The translations under genes were made by a program, and so were the position numbers. Shown here one piece after another: positions 27,190 to 39,434 of a stretch of DNA of 64,000 nucleotides. Under the pieces are notes generated by a model that worked only from the letters and a program-made list of their open reading frames with translations, searched no databases and was not told where the DNA came from. The number at the start of each line of letters is the position of its first letter. Position 1 is the stretch's first letter. Where the stretch lies: contig OU452228.1 of the NCBI GenBank assembly GCA_911728455.2, positions 8,110,129 through 8,174,128 on the forward strand, read 5' to 3'. The stretch is from Marthasterias glacialis. Taxonomy: Eukaryota > Echinodermata > Asteroidea > Forcipulatida > Asteriidae.

Positions 27190-30100
27190 ATGAGTACTGC
27201 TATAGTGTCTCCATCCACACCCAGCTCAACAGATGGTGACATTGGTGCATTTGGTGGCATAGATCACGACGATAGAGGTGAGTTGTTTTGTGTTTGACAT
27301 CTTAAATTCAATGCTCTTAATCCACTGCCAGCCAGGTAATGTATTCGTTAATTATTGACCTTTATAACCAAAAATGAGGTAAGATTGATGGAAAAATAGT
27401 CAATATTAAGTGGAGGTCGGATACAGAATCTTATTCTTGCATTTTCATTACCATGATAAGTGTATGTCTGTAAGTGTAATGTGTCGTGTCTGTACAATTT
27501 CAAGAGATGAAGTACAAGTAAAGTTTGAACCCTAACATCACCTTTTGTAAAATTTGGTCATCATCTGGTGGATGTTCGGTCTGAGTGAATGCCCCATGGC
27601 CTGCCTTTGCTGGTATACACCCGGTTACTCCTAGAACTATGGGTTCGTTCCGCTATCGTCTCCACGAACCTCATAGAGTGACATGTACAAAATCCTATTC
27701 GAAACTTTTTGGCCTTTACGTTTACATGGCTACAGTTCTTTTTTGAAATCAGACCTCGCCAAAATTAGGCTCTATGTGTTCTTTCATCTCTCATCGTCAG
27801 GAGCATTGTCTGATATGCGTCGAAAGAAAAAATTCATGTGGAAATGGACATCAACGGACCAAGACCCACCTATTGCAGATCCCTGGGTTATAATTTTGAG
27901 ATACACGAGGCAGGCTTGATGTACCCTCCCCGGGGGGTCATAGGATTCGTAAAATTGATAGGTGTATAAGCGGCCTAATAAATAGATCTGCAATACTCGC
28001 AACTCCCTCCGATTCTAGATCCTACATTGTCTATCTACATGTAGCTTCACCTACAATGTAGGAGATCAGTGCGTTTGTTTGCAAAAATTTGCCCAACAAT
28101 GTTTACTTTCATAATTGTGGCGAGTACAATAAAATGTACATCATACCAAAACTGGTCAGCCGGGCCACATTTGATTGTACTTGCCACAATGTGGACGAAA
28201 ATAAAGGCCCCAAAACCTTGCACATTCTAATCTTATTCAAAGACCCATCAGTCTCCTGAGCGAAGCAAAACATGGGGCCAAGAATTGGAGGAATCCTGAG
28301 TAACGGGTGGGTTTTCTGGCGACGACCACCATGGGAAGAACCCTAGAAGAGGGTGGTACAGTTGACCATTTCTTGCGCTTGAGTGTTGATCGCGGTACAC
28401 CGTGTGATTGTATGGTGTGCTAAAGTACATGTACAAATTAAAGAATCATTCGTTTGGTTGTCGCTCTGAATATGTACGTTTTCCTCAGTAGGCTCCATAT
28501 TCTTTTGGTGTTTTTTTTCTGTGTGGTATTTAAATTTTATAGCATGTTAAGGGTTAAACCCTAACCAACTAGGACAATATGATCACACATAGCCCAAGTC
28601 CGACAATATCCTTCAGTCTGAGAGGGTAAAAAGACCATAAAGCCCTTCAAAATCCTTGTATATTTTATCCACATGACATAATTCCTTCGAAATCCTTTCA
28701 GCCCATGGTAATCTGTTAATTAAAGTTTAGCCAAATTGCATATGACCCAATTCCTACTATCACATTTTAGCAAAATCACATATGATCCTAATACTTCTAA
28801 ATCCGTCTTCGTAAAATACAGCCATGTGTTTGTAACAGCCATGTGACTGTAATTCCTACTTACTCCTTCCTTACCAGAAACACACTATTACCAAAATCCT
28901 TCTGGATCCTTCTCTGCTGCAGTGGCCTAATACCCCATATCCTTCAAAATCCTTCTTTTTGAAGAAAAGGAAATTGAAGGTTCTTAGCATCAATGTTTGT
29001 TTTTTCCCAAAGTAGTTTATTTCCCTCCCAAACTGCCAGACCCCAGCTTTGATTGTAGGTTTGTCTTTATCTCTCCCCCACCAGGTGTGGTTTCACCGAG
29101 ACCAATGAGCACAGACAGTAGCACTGGGGATCTAGCAATGCGTAGCACAAGTTTAGACTGCTCCCCTGATGACAGCGAGGATGCTGAAGAGAAGGCAAGA
29201 CTTACTTGCCAAGTACTGGAGCTACAGAACACACTGGACGGTACGTTCATCAGCGATGCATTCACAAATAGTCACGTACTCAAATCCATCTTTGCCTTTA
29301 TGCATGTATGAAGAACCCTTGCAGATGTACTGTAACTTTTGGAATATTAGCCGCCAGCAATATAAGCCGTAGCACCGGAAAATCTTTGAAAAAAATTGAA
29401 GATGTCGGAATATAAGATGCGCTGTTATAACCGCACTAGAAAAGCACCTGATTTTCATCTTCTTTTTTTTTTTTTAGATGTTTTTGACCTCTCTTTGCGT
29501 ATTTTATCAGGTGGGACTGTTCATACAGTTTGGTTGGTTTCTCATTTTCTGGAATTTAATACACACACAAAAATGATATTAAAATATTTTGCAAGATTTG
29601 GGTTTGATTGCTTTGAAAACAGATTACTTTATGGACATCGTAGTGGAGTATATTGATCGTCATTTGGTTTTCAGAAACAAATGAAACAAAATTAAGTGGT
29701 TTGGGGCAGTGCTGTAGGACTCGAGACTGATCTTGGACTCGAGACCGGTCTCAGTCAGTTTGTTTTGTGTACTTGACTCGGACTCTGACTCGAACTCAAC
29801 CCCATTGTACATGTACATCTAGGTGTGACATATTCCACTGTACGCTATGCCCACTTTACACAAACTGGCTCCACTGATTACCAGAAGCCCATAGGAGTTG
29901 CGCTGAGCTAATTTTGGAACTTGGCTTTTACATACGGACAAAAAGGGACTCGGTGGGGAGGACTCGGACTCAGACTTGACTAGAAGGGGACTCCGACTCA
30001 GACTCGGACTGAGACTTGACTAGAAAGGGACTCTGACTCAGACAAAAGGGAACTCAGACTCTGTGGGGAATACTCAGAGTCGGACTCGGATAACAAGGAC

Positions 30101-33100
30101 TTGGATTCAAACAAAAGGGGCCTCAGACTTGGTGGGGAGGACTCCAACTTGACCAAAAGGGGACTCGGACTCAGACTAGGATTCTGACAAAAGGGGCCTC
30201 GGACTCTGTCATGTCTGTGGGGAGGACTCTGACCTGATCAGAAGGGGACTCGGATTTGGACACAAGGGGCCTCAGACTTGATGGAGAGAACTCAGACTTG
30301 ATCAGAAGGGCACCACTAGAACTCAGACTTGGATTCAGACAAAAGAGGACTCAGATTTTGTGGGGATAACTTGGACTCGTACAGAAAGGGACTCAGGACT
30401 TGCACTCGGATTCAGACAAAAGGGGACTCGGGCTCTGTAGGGAGGGCTTGAACTCAGACTCGGATAACAAGGACTCAGACTCGGACAGAAGAGGATTCAG
30501 ACAAAAGATGACTCAGACTCTATGGGAAGGACTTGGACTCGGACTCAGACAACAAGGACTCGGACTCAATCAAACTTACTTTGCAAATTGCTGTATAAGC
30601 CGTCCAGAATATAAGCCACAGAGCTCGTTGACTGCATGAAAATCAATTCATAAGCAGCGGCTAATATTCCCAAAATCACTGGAAAGTTTCTCAGGCCTTG
30701 ATCTTTGTTATTAAAGAGGCACAGATATTTCCCCTGGTCAAAGGCACTCCGAGCCTCCTACTGTCTGACCATTCAATATTATCATTTTATTATTACCATC
30801 CACAGTGGTTTAAAGGCATTGCATACGTTTGGTAATTTGAGCCTACTGTTTGTTTCAAACCAATATAATTGTAGATATATACCATAAAACTAACCTGTGA
30901 AAGTTTCATTTCAAAAGGTAGTAGCGTTTTTGAGATTTCGGCGACAAACTAGAACGGTTATTTCACGCCGGAGAACGGTTAGTAAATAGTTTCGACATTT
31001 CATATTGTAGTTCGTTGAAAAAGTACTACCGCCCTCCTGTGGTCGTTATCTTAAAAATACCAATATGGGCCGTTTGAAATTGGTTCGTTCGGCCAGCCCG
31101 GGGGGTCCGTGTGCCAGCCGTGGCACGGCTTCGTGTAACCCGAAACGGGGTCACGAACTCTCCACTGTGGCTTGGCAGGTCTCATAACATTATGATAATA
31201 TATGCAGCAGAGCCGACTGACCGCAAGCGGACGTGATGGAGTAAGCTACACCATGGAGCTCCATGGCTACACACACACACACATCATGTACATGTACATG
31301 TACATTGTACTGTGTTCTAGGTACCACATGTACAGTACGTATGAGTGTACTGTGGTGAAATTGTGAACTGAGAGTATCTAGGCCAATGTTGTCGCTCGGT
31401 AGCTTTTGTAATCGAAATGGACATGTAATAAACAACGCAGTGTCATGTATAGTAGGCCTACACATTGTGCTCACTGATGTTATCACCGAGGAAATCCAAG
31501 CTCAATCAAATCATTTGCTATGTACTGTTTGGTAAATAATCTTTGCCCATGCCCGACTTGTGGTTATCATGAAGCAATAAATCAGTTTATTGCTCCGTGC
31601 TAATATTTACAAGAATCATGTTGACTCCTTTTTGAATATGTTTCAAACCGAAAACAAACTTGACCCCCCCCCCTCCAATAAATAATCTATGGCTACGGGA
31701 CGTAGCCCGTCGACCGGAGTAGTTACCGGCACAAAGGAAAATAGTAATCAACCCATCATGCGTACATCTGGCATGTTCCCCAGACGGAAGGATTTATGGC
31801 CCTTTTCGAATCCACGGCTTTGGCTTTGGATTCGGCTTCAGGGTCCGTCCTCTCGTCTGAAGCTGGCCCTGAGCGCGTTCGCAAAGCACGCGCAATTGTC
31901 ATAACAACCGCGGGGCCAAGCTAGCCTGAGCCGAATCCGGAGCCGAAGCCGTGGTTTCGAAAAGGGCCTACGACCCCAGAGAAACACCTCGAAATAAATG
32001 CCCAAATGAAGGGTTCATTCACGGAAGTTCAGTACCAGTCTTGTGTGAATGGTTTATATCATGAGTTTAATTCCTACCTCCATGGTTATATAAACTGAGA
32101 AAGTCCCATAACTACTATGTCCAGGTTATGGGACAGATGATGGGTTTAACTGGATCAAAATGGTGTGATTTCTTTGTGTGGAAAACAAATGACTTTCATG
32201 TAGAAGGAACATTCATTGATGATAGACTATTCATAACTGGCGCGTTTTGTTTCCAGTACTTGCTGCCAGCTTTGTGTGATAACAAGTTGTAATTACTTGA
32301 AGATGCATCTCCTGATTTTATACCGAATTGATGGTTAAAAAAGACTGAAACATAAAATAGTTCTTGTCCTTTAGTCAAACTTTTCTTTTTTTTCCCCCTC
32401 TACACATTGTGGTTCCCGTTATCATTGAGTAATTCATTCTGGAGCTATTCATGGGCATTTCAGAGGACAATAATCTGAGCCACATACATTGTAAGTCCAA
32501 GGAGAGTGTTGTTTCTTTCACAAAAGTAGCCACAAAGTATATTGTGTAATGCATGTGAATTTTGTTTGCGTTCCTGAAAACCATTATTTATAAAAGAAAA
32601 CAAAACAAAATCAATATACGGGTTTTTTAATTTTTTTTTAAACACACTGTTTATTGACATAAAAAAATGAAGAACCACATACAGTAATTGCTTTTGAGTG
32701 TGTCGCAGATCCTTCAAGAAACAATTAAGGAATCTAAAATGTCCACAGGGCTCGATAATTTACATGGTGCTACTGCAGAAACTAAGTCCTTTTTTTAGTA
32801 TTTTGGGGTGCAATGGCATAATTAGTTTATTTTATAATACATGCACATTTTAGGTCAAAGTTTGTGCTGACCAGCACCTGTTTTAAATATGTAGGGGAAA
32901 TGCCACAGAAAGCCATTTCTTGGAGAAGATACCGAGGTATGGTTCCTTCAATCTATGCCTGCTGTCACTCGTAAGAGTCATGTCACATGATGCAATTTAC
33001 AGGCAACTGATTCTAGGCTGTCTCCAATAATGATGCAAACGGCCTTTTTTACAGGATTACTTCATAAAATGATGTTCAATGGTTCATGCATAAATATAAA

Positions 33101-36100
33101 ATTATACACTTGACTGTTAGACTTCTACACTGACTTAGAATAATGGCCCTTGAAAATTTGTTACATTACAACAGACTGTCCACATTTGATTAACTGTACC
33201 AGCAAGGGAAATTGGTACGAGGCCATCAAACAGATGAAATTTCTTTACGAAAAGCTCACTCTACATGCACATAGAGTCTTGCAATGGTCTGCGTCTATTC
33301 AGTTTCTTCTTTGGAAAATTGACCACTTTCAGCAGTAAGGAATGGTGGAATAACCAAGCTACATTCAACAGGACAAAGCAGGTACTCTGTTACAAATCCC
33401 TTATCTACAATTACCTCTTCTCCAGATTCAAGTAAATTCAATATACAAGACTGCTTGGTGATCTCTTTGTCTGAAATTCCACCAGCATAGAGGTTACTTA
33501 CAAATGTAACAAGGCCTCCTGCTCCTGGTGATATTCCAATAAGGCATTTAAATGTTTCATGACGTTTGTAATGCGAAAAAAATTCTGAATTTAAATTCAA
33601 ACTTGACGGTGCTGGCACAAATAGTTCAGTACAGTCTAAAATAACACAAGATTTTGAAAACTGTTTGAAGGCATCTGGAATATGTCGGTCGACCATCTCT
33701 CTTGTTGGCCACAAAGGAATACTCCCAAGCACAGCACACAGAAAGTTAGCCCAAGTAATACTAAATCTGCTGACTGTTGAACTAGATATGCCAAATTTAT
33801 CTCCTAAGTCCTCATCGAATGAACCTTATTTGACCTTATTCAGGAAAAGAAAAAAACTGGTCAATAAGTGGCAGTTCAGACCGAAAGCCAGCACGCATTG
33901 ATGAACTTTCTCCTCTTTTTGAACACACCACTTGGCTCCATCGGGTCATCGTTGATGCATGAGGAAAAACAAAATTAAAAAATTCCATCAACAGTGTGTA
34001 TGTTGGAAATGCCGTGTAAATCTATGCAGGATCTTTGGAATACCTTTCCGAAAAATGTCTTTCTGGACGGCATTGTTTATCAAGTTGCTTTCCAGTTGTT
34101 CAATTCGTTCCTGCGTGGCCTAAAAGTTTGTCTTCTACAGGGGATGTTATCCAGATAATCATGGTCCGGTAACTTGGTAATGCTTCTCCACACCACAGTC
34201 ACTCTCCATGTTTCACAGCTGTTGCTGGACACCTGTTAATTGTAAAGAAATTTGTCAATATGACACATAATCTTGACAATTTTAATAATGAAACTTACCC
34301 GTACATTTATAGGATTTCAAGCTTTGCATTGTAGAGTAATGATAGCAAAGCTTTAAAAAAAAAATGGATCAGGAGGGACTTCATGTTATATCTTCATTTT
34401 CCCAGGTTTAGTAGCAACCACCCACTAACCCTTTTTTAAGGGGTGGGGTGGGGTGGGGGAGAGGCCTTAAAAAGTTGTACAATGCCAAACATACAATTTA
34501 GCTAGTGCTTTCAGCACAATGAAGATTTCGAATGAACAGATGCTTTGCATAACTAAGTTGTAAGTCAACACATCCCTAGAAAGAGTTAATTGTGTTCAGT
34601 TGATATAAATAAAATACTTACTCTCTGTTTCTTCTAAGTTGCCGCCTTTTAGGAGTTTCCACAGTCCAAGGAAAAATGCTTGGAGCATTTAAGAAGCCTT
34701 TTCCCAGTCATTGTGGTTTTTAAACTCATTTTCTTTAAAGTGAGTCGAACAAACATGTGTGCATCTTGTTATCTGAAATTCAAAACATCAAAAATAAAAA
34801 CAAATTAAGAAAATCAGTAAAGCACCAAGAAAATCCCTGAAAGACCTTAGAATATTCAGAGTTAAAGACCTCCATTCATGTAACTTCTGAGGACATTATA
34901 ATATAATTTATATAAAGACTATAACATAAGCAGTTTTGAGTTTGTCAGTTTAGTTCGTCCTTCGTCTATGCCCATGGTTCAATTCAAGATAAGAAGCAAT
35001 TCAACATCATAAATTTACAAAATTGTCCAGTGAAATCAGGAAAACCCTCAGGGATTCCACCAGACTAATTAGTTGACAATGGTTGAGTCCTATAGTAGTA
35101 TAACTTATTTGTACAGGCTTTTTATTGTACACTCGACTCCATGAGCCACATGTTCGTGCAGTCTGACCTTACTTAGAACATAGAAGAGAGCAGACATATG
35201 GAGTACACTTCCTTCTTCGACGGTATGCGTGCACTAACGTCTGAACGTTACTATACTCACTGTTTAGTAATACTTAGTAAATAAAATAGTATTTAGTAAT
35301 AAGATAAGAGCGAGTTACAGCCTACTCTAGTTACGAAACGTACCTCCATGGTATGGTTTTAAATAAACATTTTTGACAATGAATGTCTGAGACTTACCTT
35401 GAAACTTCATCCAGGATCTGTGCGTATATTCCTTATCCATATCTTTCTCAGAGAGTTAAATTTTGGGAACATATGAAACGACAACTCATCCGTCAGGCAC
35501 ACAGCAATGTCAAAATGTGACATGTTTATGAATTACGTAATTCGTGCAATAGAGATCAGCAGTCAGTGGTGACCAAAGATTATACAGCGCCGTAGGCGCA
35601 AGATGGGGAACTGGGCCTTTATCTACTGTTGGAAAGTAAATTCGCATTGGTGTTGACTCGCTGTCATTTTTCCAAGACGGCGATTCCGTGTAAGGGCGAT
35701 CGAACCAGGGGCGAACTGCCCATTCAGAGATCGATCGGCGAAAACGACCAATTAGGAATCAATTTACAAAGCAGTTAATCTTAGACACTTGAGGGCGTTA
35801 GTCAATTCGAACGTTCAAAATCTGAGAAGCGTTACCGCCAACAACGCTTCTCAGATTCAAATTTTTGGAGATAAAAAGTGATATATTTTTCCATAACGGC
35901 GGTACTTCGAATTGAACGTTTCTCAATATGCATTATACTATCCAAAGCAGCTGTACTTCTTACCAAGTAAGTTTTTATTGCCATAAATTTTCAGAGTCAT
36001 TACCAAACGTATGCAATGCCTTTAAATGATAGATAATTGTGCCAGCCTGCAATATCATATCATGTGGTGAATGCATAGTACTACAGAGTACACACATGTA

Positions 36101-39100
36101 CAAGTTTATGCATATAGTTTCAAATGGTTTTGTCATCCTGCTGGAAAAAAATACTGCCAAGAGTAGGAGGGTTAATGAGCCATATAAATTTTGAAGAGAG
36201 CAAGATGCTATTTTGTGTGTATTCTGTCTGACATCTGCTGAGTCCACCTGTAATGTACAATGTATTAACACTGCCACACATTATCACCGTGTACTCACTG
36301 TAACACGTATGTCATCTTGAAATTTTGCATGTTGGAGATATTAGTGTAATCGTAGGAGTACACCATATGAGTATCTCTTATTATTTTGAAAGAAACCAAT
36401 CTACCTCTTCCAAATCAGAACTGAGATAATTACATTGTGTGCCCTCAAGATTAAACTCATTTCTATGAAAAATGGCTACAATTATTTTTTTGTCAACATA
36501 TTTAGACTTGGTCTATGATTTTTGTTGATAGCAGATTTATGTATCATTGTACAGTATGTGTTGTTTATTTTGTATTGTTTGTTATTCATGCTTTGTTTGT
36601 ATAACTTGATTTTAGAAGATCAAAATGCAGTATTTGGATAAGTGTCAAAAATAAAATTCATAAACTAACACTAGAGCCTCGACCCCCCCCCCCCCCTTCT
36701 CCAAATATTAGAAACTCCTATTCTATGATCATTCATTACCATCCTCAGGCCATCGGCCTCGATGACCTGCCGAGTTGACTAGGTGCCCCTACAGAAAAAT
36801 TACACTGTCACTACCAACTTGGCCAGCATGCCCTTTTTGAGAAATACGCAATTTCTCTGATTTGTCCTGCCCCCCCCCCCCCCCCGCCCCCCTTTTTTTA
36901 AGTCGAGGCCTGCGTCCATTGAACTTGTTGAATGATTGAATAACTAACTAGTAACTTGCATTGTTGTGAGTGCATCTACACAGTGCAGTTCAGTGCACAG
37001 TTACAAGGGCCACCTTACACAACTTGTACAGTCCAGCGGTTTTGAATGGCTGGTCGAGGCGCTAGAATATGGTACCAAGAGTAGGAAGGTGTTTACATAA
37101 TTTAACAATCTTTACTACACAGCGTCTCATCAATCTTACTATAATATTCTCAAATATTATTGCATAGGCTGACAATTTTCCCCTCCGTTTACTCTCTGCC
37201 CATCAGACTTGTCCACCAGAGTTGACAAAGTGAAGGAGGAGAACCTGAAGCTGAAGTCCGAGAACCAAGTCCTAGGGCAGTACATTGAGAATCTCATGTC
37301 TGCATCCAGCGTTTTCCAGTCCACGTCACCAAAAAGCAAGAAGAAGTGAGTAGTCGTTTCTTTGCTGTCCCAAGTCAGTGACTGAATTATTCAAAACAAC
37401 ATAACTAGGCTTCCATTCACTGGTGTTATACAAACCATACTGAATGAATATAGAACACGTGTACCTCTATTTCGATCTTGCATTTGACATCTTTAAGCAT
37501 GTGTTATTGTTAGCTGTCAGATGGCTAGATGATTTATTTTTAATGATAACAGTGGATGTTGTTGTAGCGCCGGCATCTGCCAAATTATTAGATGGTCATG
37601 GCGCATGAACATTATTACCCGTCATTGGGTCAGTCACATGTATTCATTCCTTAAAAACCATCTCAGCTCCCTGGGGAGTATACAATTTCAAAGAACCCTC
37701 TCGGTTAGTCTGCTCTCGAAGGCACAGTAACATGCTCCCTCCTCGTTGTTCCGAGGACACTGGTGTCATTTTGATAACACTGCAGATTGATTTGTAATCT
37801 GTTGATCATCATTAAGAGACAGCGCTGAAATAATGTAGGCCTCGTGATAGGAGACAAATATGTAAGCTATTATGAAAAATAAATCGCCTATACCCTTTAT
37901 AAAAGTGTTTTAAAAACTAGGTCTCCAAGTTTAATCTACATGTATGCATTGGTGGCAAGCATTTTTATTTCATGCCATTGTGCCTCTTACTCAAATGAAA
38001 CACCAGGCCTCGATCTTGAGAAAAACGGGGGCAGGCCTTTCCTGGCCAAATCAGAGAAATTGTACAAGGGCATGCTGGCCAAGTTGGTAGTGACAGTGCA
38101 ATTTTTGTGAAGGGCATGCTGGCCAACTCGACAGGGCATGAGGCCAATGGCCTCGGTTAAGATCAATAACACATGTGTACCATTTGATTTTTCATTTTGT
38201 TTAGCAGGTCTTTAGTCTTCTCCTAATTACTGGTGTTCTACTCACGGTTTTACTCTAGAGTGTTTCTAGAGTTAATGATAATCTTTATCAACATGTATTT
38301 CAATCAGACTATACCTTAAATGCAGATATTTACAAATTTCTTAATGCATTATAATGCTGTTGGTAACTTCTTTTTGCATCGTCTGAAATACATGTCCATG
38401 CCTTGTGTCATCAGACTTATGCTGTGTATTTATATCTGATACGTGTATTTATGATTGAAAATGTATGCTACAATGTGCTTTTTATTATGACTGCTGTGTT
38501 TGGTTTTTACCCACCATCATCAGTGAAGATTCAGTCACACATTGTTAGATGTATCTCTCCTGCATAATGTCATTCCTATACTTGTATTTCTTGCTGTTCT
38601 ATCCTGTATACTTTCATTCCTGTATCAAAGTTATTGCCTCATTCATAAATTGCTCATGTATTCTTTCCCTCTGGTTGTTCCCATTCCTAGTCTGTCGATA
38701 ACACATTGATTGCCTATTGTAGTATGGATTGATTGTCATATTGATTGCCTATTGATTAATTGCATATTGATTAATTGTCAGATTGATTGATTGTCAGATT
38801 GATTGCCTATTGATGGATTGCATATTGATTGATTGTCAGATTGATTGATTGTCAGATTGATTGCCTATTGATTGATTGCATATTGATTGATTTTCAGATT
38901 GATTATTGTTGAATGTGCTTTTGGTTTTGTTAACAATTCATTGATTTTGCAGAGACTCCCATTTAACCCAGTTGAGTGTACATTGTACATGTACATAAAA
39001 TTTACACACTGAAAGCAGTGAAGGGATTTTATTTCTCTTCAAAGCTGAATTTATGGCTTGTATTTTACTCTATATTACCATACATTTATGCATATTTATT

Positions 39101-39434
39101 TCTCTAATTAGATTATAGTATTCATATAGCTGCCCCTTAGAAAATGTTTATACAAGATGCACAATATATTTTGTTCATGTCAGTATGTTGTTTTTAATAG
39201 TTAAGATTGTAGTTTAGGAGTACATTTGAAAATTTTTATGAAGTTTGCATAATAAGATAATAATAATAATAACAGCGATTTTTAACATAGCGCTTTATCT
39301 CTGGGCATCTCAAAGCGCTTATTTTTATTTTTTAAGTCATGACTTTATCAAGAACGTAGGAGACATTTGATAAATCTGTGTGTCTATTTCTGTACTACAG
39401 GTCTGGTAGCAAGGGAAAGAAAACAGAGAAGTGA
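27190..39434 (+). CDS. SCOC: SCOC, short coiled-coil protein (spliced, two possible C-termini)
   Basis: Coding exons: 27190-27277, 29085-29240, then 37207 to a TGA at 37347-37349 (128 aa), or spliced from a donor after 37345 to 39401-39434. All junctions are GT-AG and phases match (G|GT, G|AC, AA|G). The first exon gives a Ser/Thr/Asp-rich leader; the start is the first ATG, two bases after the acceptor at 27187. The second supplies the start of the coiled coil ([18 protein letters not shown]). The third continues it ([20 protein letters not shown]), then [15 protein letters not shown] and a Lys-rich tail. This core is nearly identical to human SCOC. Family knowledge: SCOC is a small trans-Golgi coiled-coil protein that binds ARL1-type GTPases and FEZ1 and takes part in starvation-induced autophagy. 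No transmembrane segment is present. The long human isoform also has an N-terminal extension, so length varies in the family. Identification is firm; the use of the last exon is inferred. Confidence 0.93.
27278..29084 (+). other. SCOC intron 2
   Basis: The donor is GTGAGT and the acceptor follows a pyrimidine tract ending CCCCACCAG. The stretch 28560-28980 has recurring CCTTCAAAATCCTT variants, a decayed repeat. No independent gene. Confidence 0.7.
29341..30670. mobile_element. probable non-autonomous element, GGAATATTAGCCGC ends
   Basis: GGAATATTAGCCGC at 29341-29354 is exactly complementary to 30657-30670, and both arms carry nearby AATATAAGCC motifs. The interior is filled by a degenerate GACTCGGACTC minisatellite. 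It lies in SCOC intron 3. True ends and target duplication were not fixed. Confidence 0.55.
29715..30575 (+). repeat. degenerate GACTCGGACTCAGAC minisatellite
   Basis: Dozens of variants of GGACTCGGACTCAGAC, AACAAGGACTCGGACTC and CAAAAGGGGACTC occur over some 860 bases with a loose period of 35-60 bases. No stable frame. Confidence 0.85.
31798..31968. mobile_element. 171-bp foldback MITE
   Basis: The two ends are complementary: GGCCCTTTTCGAATCCACGG on the left and its near-exact complement on the right, continuing through GCTTTGGCT and GGATTCGGCT, roughly 45 bases per arm. The centre is GC-rich. It sits inside the larger TTAA-flanked element, so inserted later or was carried by it. Confidence 0.82.
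33143..35523 (-). pseudogene. broken THAP-domain DDE_Tnp_4 (ISL2EU/P-like) transposase
   Basis: Read on the minus strand. 35523-35398 holds a THAP-like start ([20 protein letters not shown]) with an in-frame TGA. An intron follows; 34772 to about 34622 gives [13 protein letters not shown], then a one-base frameshift before [13 protein letters not shown], the usual THAP end. After another intron, 34232-33143 supplies linker and helix-turn-helix parts in several frames (SSSTVSRF). The DDE domain contains VILDCTELF (33732-33295 frame), EEVIVDKGF and, after more stops, RLYVHVER and [19 protein letters not shown]. These three carry the D, D, E catalytic residues of the DDE superfamily 4 domain. 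The zinc-binding CxxC pair at the N-terminus is not recognisable. Numerous stops and shifts make it non-functional. Family assignment is firm; exact subfamily is less so. Confidence 0.88.
36746..36912 (+). mobile_element. GGCCTTGATC MITE, copy A
   Basis: Shares CAGAAAAATTACACTGTCAC and TTGGCCAGCATGCCC with copies at 38004 and 48484. The right end is TCGAGGCCTG; the left end is decayed. A poly-C run (near 36870-36885) has expanded inside it. Confidence 0.75.
36950..37100. repeat. partial copy of the TTAACCCTCC dispersed repeat
   Basis: Shares GAGTGCATCTACACAGTGC, a TACACAACTTG-like block, GGCTGGTCGA and GTACCAAGAGTAGGA with 51820-52045. It abuts the acceptor region of SCOC exon 3. Confidence 0.6.
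37878..37883 (+). terminator. candidate poly(A) signal for short SCOC isoform
   Basis: AATAAA lies about 530 bases after the TGA at 37347 and could end the isoform that does not splice to 39401. Another AATAAA at 40055-40060 could serve the longer isoform. AT-rich DNA has many chance matches, so this is weak. Confidence 0.25.
38004..38168 (-). mobile_element. GGCCTTGATC MITE, copy B
   Basis: The same repeat in opposite orientation, inside SCOC intron 4. The plus strand begins CAGGCCTCGATCTTGAG and ends GGCCTCGGTTAAGATCAA, which are complementary ends. GGCATGCTGGCCAA occurs twice inside. Confidence 0.8.
38690..38905 (+). repeat. ATTGATTG-based tandem repeat
   Basis: Alternating ATTGATTGATTGTCAG, ATTGATTGCCTATTG and GATTGCATATTG units fill about 215 bases within SCOC intron 4. 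Confidence 0.85.
39401..39434 (+). CDS. SCOC: alternative last coding exon of SCOC
   Basis: A pyrimidine-containing tract ending in tgtactacag precedes this exon. Joined to the donor after 37345 it restores the lysine codon and continues [10 protein letters not shown] before TGA at 39432-39434, giving a basic tail 10 residues longer than the version that stops at 37347. The codon phase and basic composition fit; expression is not shown. The end again reads AAGTGAGT, so the stop overlaps a potential splice donor, as in the preceding exon. Confidence 0.55.

Larger units (their letters stand above)
30814..36021. mobile_element. 5.2-kb TTAA-flanked transposon with perfect 23-bp inverted ends
   Basis: The left end (30814-30836) begins AGGCATTGCATACG and the right end (35999-36021) is its exact reverse complement over 23 bases. 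TTAA lies directly outside both ends (30810-30813 and 36022-36025), suggesting a target duplication. Flanks confirm it: 30745-30809 matches the left half and 36026-36180 the right half of an older dispersed repeat seen intact at 51820-52045. Inside are the broken THAP/DDE transposase, a foldback MITE (31798-31968) and, near the right end, a second arm pair (TCTGAGAAGCGTT, near 35820-35860). The whole lies in SCOC intron 3. Confidence 0.8.

Noticed and set aside
37157-37339. Minus-strand frame over SCOC exon 3
   Set aside because: Shadow of the highly conserved SCOC coding exon.
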